Assembly: GCF_024138715.1 (NCBI RefSeq)
Contig: NZ_CP092074.1
Coordinates: 4,092,001 to 4,156,000 of the forward strand
Direction: 5' to 3'
From: Emticicia sp. 21SJ11W-3
Lineage (GTDB): Bacteria > Bacteroidota > Bacteroidia > Cytophagales > Spirosomataceae
Length of the DNA stretch: 64,000 nt
In this document: in pieces, positions 60,995 through 64,000 of the stretch
Numbering within the stretch: the first letter of the stretch is position 1
How the letters are laid out: every line of letters begins with the position of its first letter
Program-made: the position numbers and the translations under genes
The notes under the pieces: model-generated
What the model was told of the DNA's origin: nothing
Seen by the model: only the letters and a program-made list of their open reading frames with translations
The model's database searches: none

Positions 60995-61136
60995 ATTATT
61001 TACCACTAAAACTAAATTATTTTAAGATAACATAGAATAATGTGGCGATAAAACCGTAAAAACAAACTATAAATAAAACCCGGGCATTATTTTTCTTTAC
61101 TTTGGCTGAAACAAAAACAAAAATTTCCTGGCCTGT

Positions 61137-61502
61137 ATGCAATTACGCCCAATAGATGACTTTTTTGAACAGCAGACTGAACCTAACAAAAGTTGCCTGT
61201 TATCATTGCGGGCACTGCTATTAAAACAAGACCCGTTTATTACCGAAGAATGGAAGTATAAACTGCCCAGCTACTACTACAAAGGCAAAATGCTTTGCTA
61301 TTTGTGGATACATAAAAAATATAAATTTGATGGGGTGCCTCAGCCCTACATAGGCATTGCTGATGGCAACAAACTGGAAGATGCCGATTTGGTTACAGAA
61401 AAACGAGTTAGAATGAAGATTTTATTGATTGACCCAACCGATGACATTCCGGTAGAAAGAATTGAAATGCTCATCAAAAATCTGGTACTACTAAGGGGCT
61501 GA
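61137..61502 (+). CDS. DUF1801 (YdhG-like) protein
   Basis: A 121-residue protein of the DUF1801 superfamily (SufE/frataxin-like fold): MQLRPIDDFFEQQTEPNKSCLLSLRALLL, the motif EEWKYKLPSYYYKGKMLCYLWIHKK and PQPYIGIADGNKLEDADL. These small cytosolic proteins are widespread in Bacteroidota and of unknown function. It is separated from the convergent permease by a strong hairpin, part of which overlaps its stop codon. Confidence 0.85.
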   Translation: MQLRPIDDFFEQQTEPNKSCLLSLRALLLKQDPFITEEWKYKLPSYYYKGKMLCYLWIHKKYKFDGVPQPYIGIADGNKLEDADLVTEKRVRMKILLIDPTDDIPVERIEMLIKNLVLLRG

Positions 61503-61519
61503 AAAAGCCCCTTAGTAGT
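61487..61519. terminator. Bidirectional terminator (14-bp perfect stem)
   Basis: ACTACTAAGGGGCT (61487-61500) / AGCCCCTTAGTAGT (61506-61519); the TGA of the DUF1801 gene begins on the last arm base and runs into the loop. Confidence 0.85.
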
Positions 61520-61532
61520 TGTAGTGTATGGG

Positions 61533-63965
61533 TTATTCTGCTTTCAGAGATTTTACCGGATTCATCAAAGCTGCTTTAATAGATTGAAGGCTGATTGTTA
61601 CAAAGGCAATGAGCACAGCCATTCCGCCTGCCAGCACAAATATCCACCAGGCAATGTTTGTCCGGTAGGCAAAGTCCTGCAGCCAGGCGTTCATGAGATA
61701 ATAGGCAAGTGGCGAAGCCACAATTAATGCTATCAACACCAGCTTTAACAAATCTTTAGATACCAAAACTATGATTCCCGGCACACTGGCCCCCAATACT
61801 TTACGAATACCAATTTCTTTGGTTCTTTGCTGCACTATGTAGCTCACCAGCCCAAGTAAGCCCATGCAGGCTATCAGAATACCAAGGCATGAGAATATCC
61901 AGAACACCTGTTGAGATACACGCTCGTTTCGGTATAGGTCGGCCAGATTAGCGTCCAGAAATGCGTAGTTAAACGGCTGTTCAGGTAAAAATTTCTTCCA
62001 GGTTTGCTCTAGTTTAGCTGTTACTTCTTTAAAGTTACTGGTGTTCACCCTTACCCCCATCAGGTTGCTCGTTCTCCCAAAGAAACGGTTATTGATAATG
62101 AATAAAGGAGTAATTTTCTGATGCAATGATGAAAAATGGAAGTCTTTCACTACTCCCACAATGGTATAAGCCATTTCGCCACCATCCTCACGCACCATAT
62201 TATCAGGACTAAATATCTTCTGCCCTACAGGGTTCTTTAATCCCAATGCTTTTACGGCCTCCTGATTCAGAATCACTGAAAGCGAATCATTAAAATCCTT
62301 ATTAAAAAACCGGCCTTCCGCCACGCTCATATTCAGTGTTTGTAAATAACCCTCGTCAGCAACCATGGTTTTGCCAGTTACGCTCTCTTTTTCTCCGCCC
62401 TTCCGGAAGGTTATACCAAAAAACTGCTCCTGGCCGGGTTCAGCGTTTGTGCCGCCTACTTTTTCAATGCCTGCAATTTTCTTTATTTGTTCTTTAAACA
62501 CTTCTGTTCGCTCTGCCAAAAATCCGGCCCCACGTAGATGTATCACGAAGTCTTTAGAATAACCCAGCTCTTTATTCTGTATATATGTTAACTGTCGATA
62601 AACAACCAAAGTGCCGATTATCAGCACAATTGAGATTGAGAATTGAAAAACAACCAGACCATTACGCAACAGGTGTCCTTGTTTTTTAGATATAAATTTA
62701 CCCTTAAGTACCTGAATAGGCTGAAACGACGACAAAACCCCCGCAGGATATATGCCGGCCATTAAACCCACTAAAACTGATAAGAACAACATGAGTGGGA
62801 TAGTCTGCCATGTATAAAAAGTATCAAGCAGCAATTGTTTGCCTGTCAGATTGTTAAAAAATGGCAAGGCCAATACCACTATCATAGAAGCCACAAAAAA
62901 ACTGGAAACGCTCAGCAAAACCGACTCAGTCAGGAACTGAAAAGCCAGCTGCGACTTGGTGGACCCCAGCGCTTTTCGGATACCCACCTCTTTTGCTCTT
63001 TCAGTAGAGCGTGCGGTAGCCAGATTCATGAAGTTGATACAAGCGATAAGTAACACAAAAATGGCAATAACCATAAAGATATACACCAGATTACTGCTTC
63101 CATTAGTACCCAGCTCACCTTCCAGATGCGATTCCAGGTGAATGCTTTTCAGTGGCTGCAGAAAATAAAAATAACCGTTGCCGGCTTTTACGTAGTCCTG
63201 GTAAGAAACGCCGAAAGTACGTTGTATTTCACCAGAGGCATATTTCTCAACAATGGCAGAAAACTTCGCCTGTGCTTGTTGGGGCAATGTATGTGGTTTC
63301 AGCAGCAGATAAGTAGCAGCTGCAAAACTGACATGGTTGGTAGCCTCGGCAAAGAGATTGCCTTTTACAGCAGCCAGAAAATCGAACTTAAAATGGGTAT
63401 TAGAAGGCACATCTGCACAAACACCCGTTACCTGCAATTTTGGCCCCTGCACCTGTTCCAGATACATGCCCATGGCATTGGCAGTGCCAAAAAAACGCTT
63501 GGCCGTGCTTTCAGTTAGCACTACCGTATTGGGCGCCATTAAAGCCTTTTCAGGATTACCCTGCAACAGTGGTAACTTAAATACTTTAAAGAAGTTAGAG
63601 TCAGCCCATAGCATATTTTTCTCTGCATATACCTCATTATTATGCCTGAAAAGCGTAGTGCCACCGGCGCCAAAAATTCTGGTAGACTCCTCTACTTCCG
63701 GTAATTCTTTCTTAACAGATTGCGCATAAGACGGCGGAATAATGGCATAGCCGGTTGCTCTGCCCGGATATCTGCGCTCCAATGCCATTCTATAAATGCG
63801 GTCTCCGTTGGCCCAGAATTTATCAAAACTCAGCTCATCGAAGACATACATCAGAATCAGCAGGCAGGCAGCCATACCAATAGACAAACCCGTGATGTTT
63901 ATCAGAGTCTGCATTTTGTTTTTCAACAAACTCCTCCTGGCAATTTTGAAATAGTTACGTATCAT
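61533..63965 (-). CDS. FtsX-type ABC transporter permease (MacB/SalY-like)
   Basis: An 810-residue permease of the two-FtsX-domain type common in Bacteroidota. It has an N-terminal helix (about 22-42, LINITGLSIGMAACLLILMYVF), a MacB periplasmic core (about 50-270), three helices near 290, 340 and 380 with TARSTERAKEVGIRKALGSTK, a second periplasmic core, and three more helices with QQRTKEIGIRKVLGASVPGII. The paired motifs RAKEVGIRKALG and RTKEIGIRKVLG are the conserved cytoplasmic contacts for the ATPase. Function: export of peptides, lipids or macrolide-like substrates. The ATPase is not in the window; the start lies 35 bp from its right edge. Confidence 0.92.
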   Translation of the reverse strand: MIRNYFKIARRSLLKNKMQTLINITGLSIGMAACLLILMYVFDELSFDKFWANGDRIYRMALERRYPGRATGYAIIPPSYAQSVKKELPEVEESTRIFGAGGTTLFRHNNEVYAEKNMLWADSNFFKVFKLPLLQGNPEKALMAPNTVVLTESTAKRFFGTANAMGMYLEQVQGPKLQVTGVCADVPSNTHFKFDFLAAVKGNLFAEATNHVSFAAATYLLLKPHTLPQQAQAKFSAIVEKYASGEIQRTFGVSYQDYVKAGNGYFYFLQPLKSIHLESHLEGELGTNGSSNLVYIFMVIAIFVLLIACINFMNLATARSTERAKEVGIRKALGSTKSQLAFQFLTESVLLSVSSFFVASMIVVLALPFFNNLTGKQLLLDTFYTWQTIPLMLFLSVLVGLMAGIYPAGVLSSFQPIQVLKGKFISKKQGHLLRNGLVVFQFSISIVLIIGTLVVYRQLTYIQNKELGYSKDFVIHLRGAGFLAERTEVFKEQIKKIAGIEKVGGTNAEPGQEQFFGITFRKGGEKESVTGKTMVADEGYLQTLNMSVAEGRFFNKDFNDSLSVILNQEAVKALGLKNPVGQKIFSPDNMVREDGGEMAYTIVGVVKDFHFSSLHQKITPLFIINNRFFGRTSNLMGVRVNTSNFKEVTAKLEQTWKKFLPEQPFNYAFLDANLADLYRNERVSQQVFWIFSCLGILIACMGLLGLVSYIVQQRTKEIGIRKVLGASVPGIIVLVSKDLLKLVLIALIVASPLAYYLMNAWLQDFAYRTNIAWWIFVLAGGMAVLIAFVTISLQSIKAALMNPVKSLKAE

Positions 63966-64000
63966 AATGCCCTCCGATTCGTCGGACCGTCCCCTAAAGG

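Noticed and set aside
1-64000. tRNA, rRNA, CRISPR arrays, classical riboswitches and prophage genes
   Set aside because: Looked for in intergenic gaps by eye; no cloverleaf, repeat-spacer or known riboswitch pattern was convincing.

Overview
The window is ordinary chromosomal DNA of a member of the Bacteroidota, most likely a Cytophagia- or Chitinophagia-like bacterium; genus cannot be read from it. The evidence is the set of Bacteroidota-type families (PafA phosphatase, BatA-domain protein, DUF1080 and ThuA/sorbosone-dehydrogenase proteins, DUF6265, 810-residue FtsX-type permeases, ECF sigma followed by a membrane/beta-barrel protein), secreted proteins whose signal peptides end in AQ, and repeated TAnnTTTG (-7) promoter boxes, several with a TTTG -33 box, in place of sigma70-type promoters. 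I found no rRNA, tRNA or CRISPR.

Layout. 1-5.5 kb: 3' part of a class A beta-lactamase-type hydrolase, carotenoid hydroxylase, PafA, a secreted amidohydrolase frameshifted in an A9 run, and an outer-membrane protein. 5.9-13 kb: SRPBCC protein, RecA, an RqcH-type/RluF-type pair, and a three-gene redox/hydrolase operon beside a Crp/Fnr regulator. 13-21.3 kb: xylulokinase, penicillin-acylase-like enzyme, OmpH-like lipoprotein, TatC, CDGSH protein, carboxypeptidase-regulatory-domain protein. 21.5-29.3 kb: a same-strand block of pntAA-pntAB-pntB, a GltD-like FAD/NADPH and double 4Fe-4S protein, and fused KorA plus KorB. 29.3-46.7 kb: BatA-domain protein, S9 peptidase, PnuC-like transporter, a 1233-residue NtrY-like histidine kinase, IscA-like protein, YetF-like protein, an ECF sigma locus, thioredoxin-like protein, MFS transporter and DUF1080 protein. 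46.8-52 kb: an A/T-rich stretch of orphan secreted proteins holding an IS3-family element, a perfect 51-bp palindrome and a PAS/LuxR-type regulator. 52-64 kb: NTF2-like protein, FMN reductase, AlkD-like glycosylase, class V aminotransferase, a DUF937-OmpA protein, CBM48 protein, Dabb protein, a ThuA/PQQ-dehydrogenase/PKD/cytochrome c protein, DUF1801 protein and an FtsX-type permease.

Most notable observations: (i) the pnt/GltD-like/kor block, which reads as a module connecting NADH/NADPH, 4Fe-4S clusters and 2-oxoacid oxidation; (ii) the IS3 insertion, whose removal together with one target repeat restores an in-frame secreted protein; (iii) the A9 frameshift in the amidohydrolase at a dnaX-like slippery heptamer, the same heptamer used by the IS3 element; (iv) an ECF sigma factor followed by one polypeptide that appears to join a cytoplasmic anti-sigma-like region, a transmembrane helix, a periplasmic linker and a predicted outer-membrane barrel; (v) the 25+1+25 bp perfect palindrome without a U-tract.
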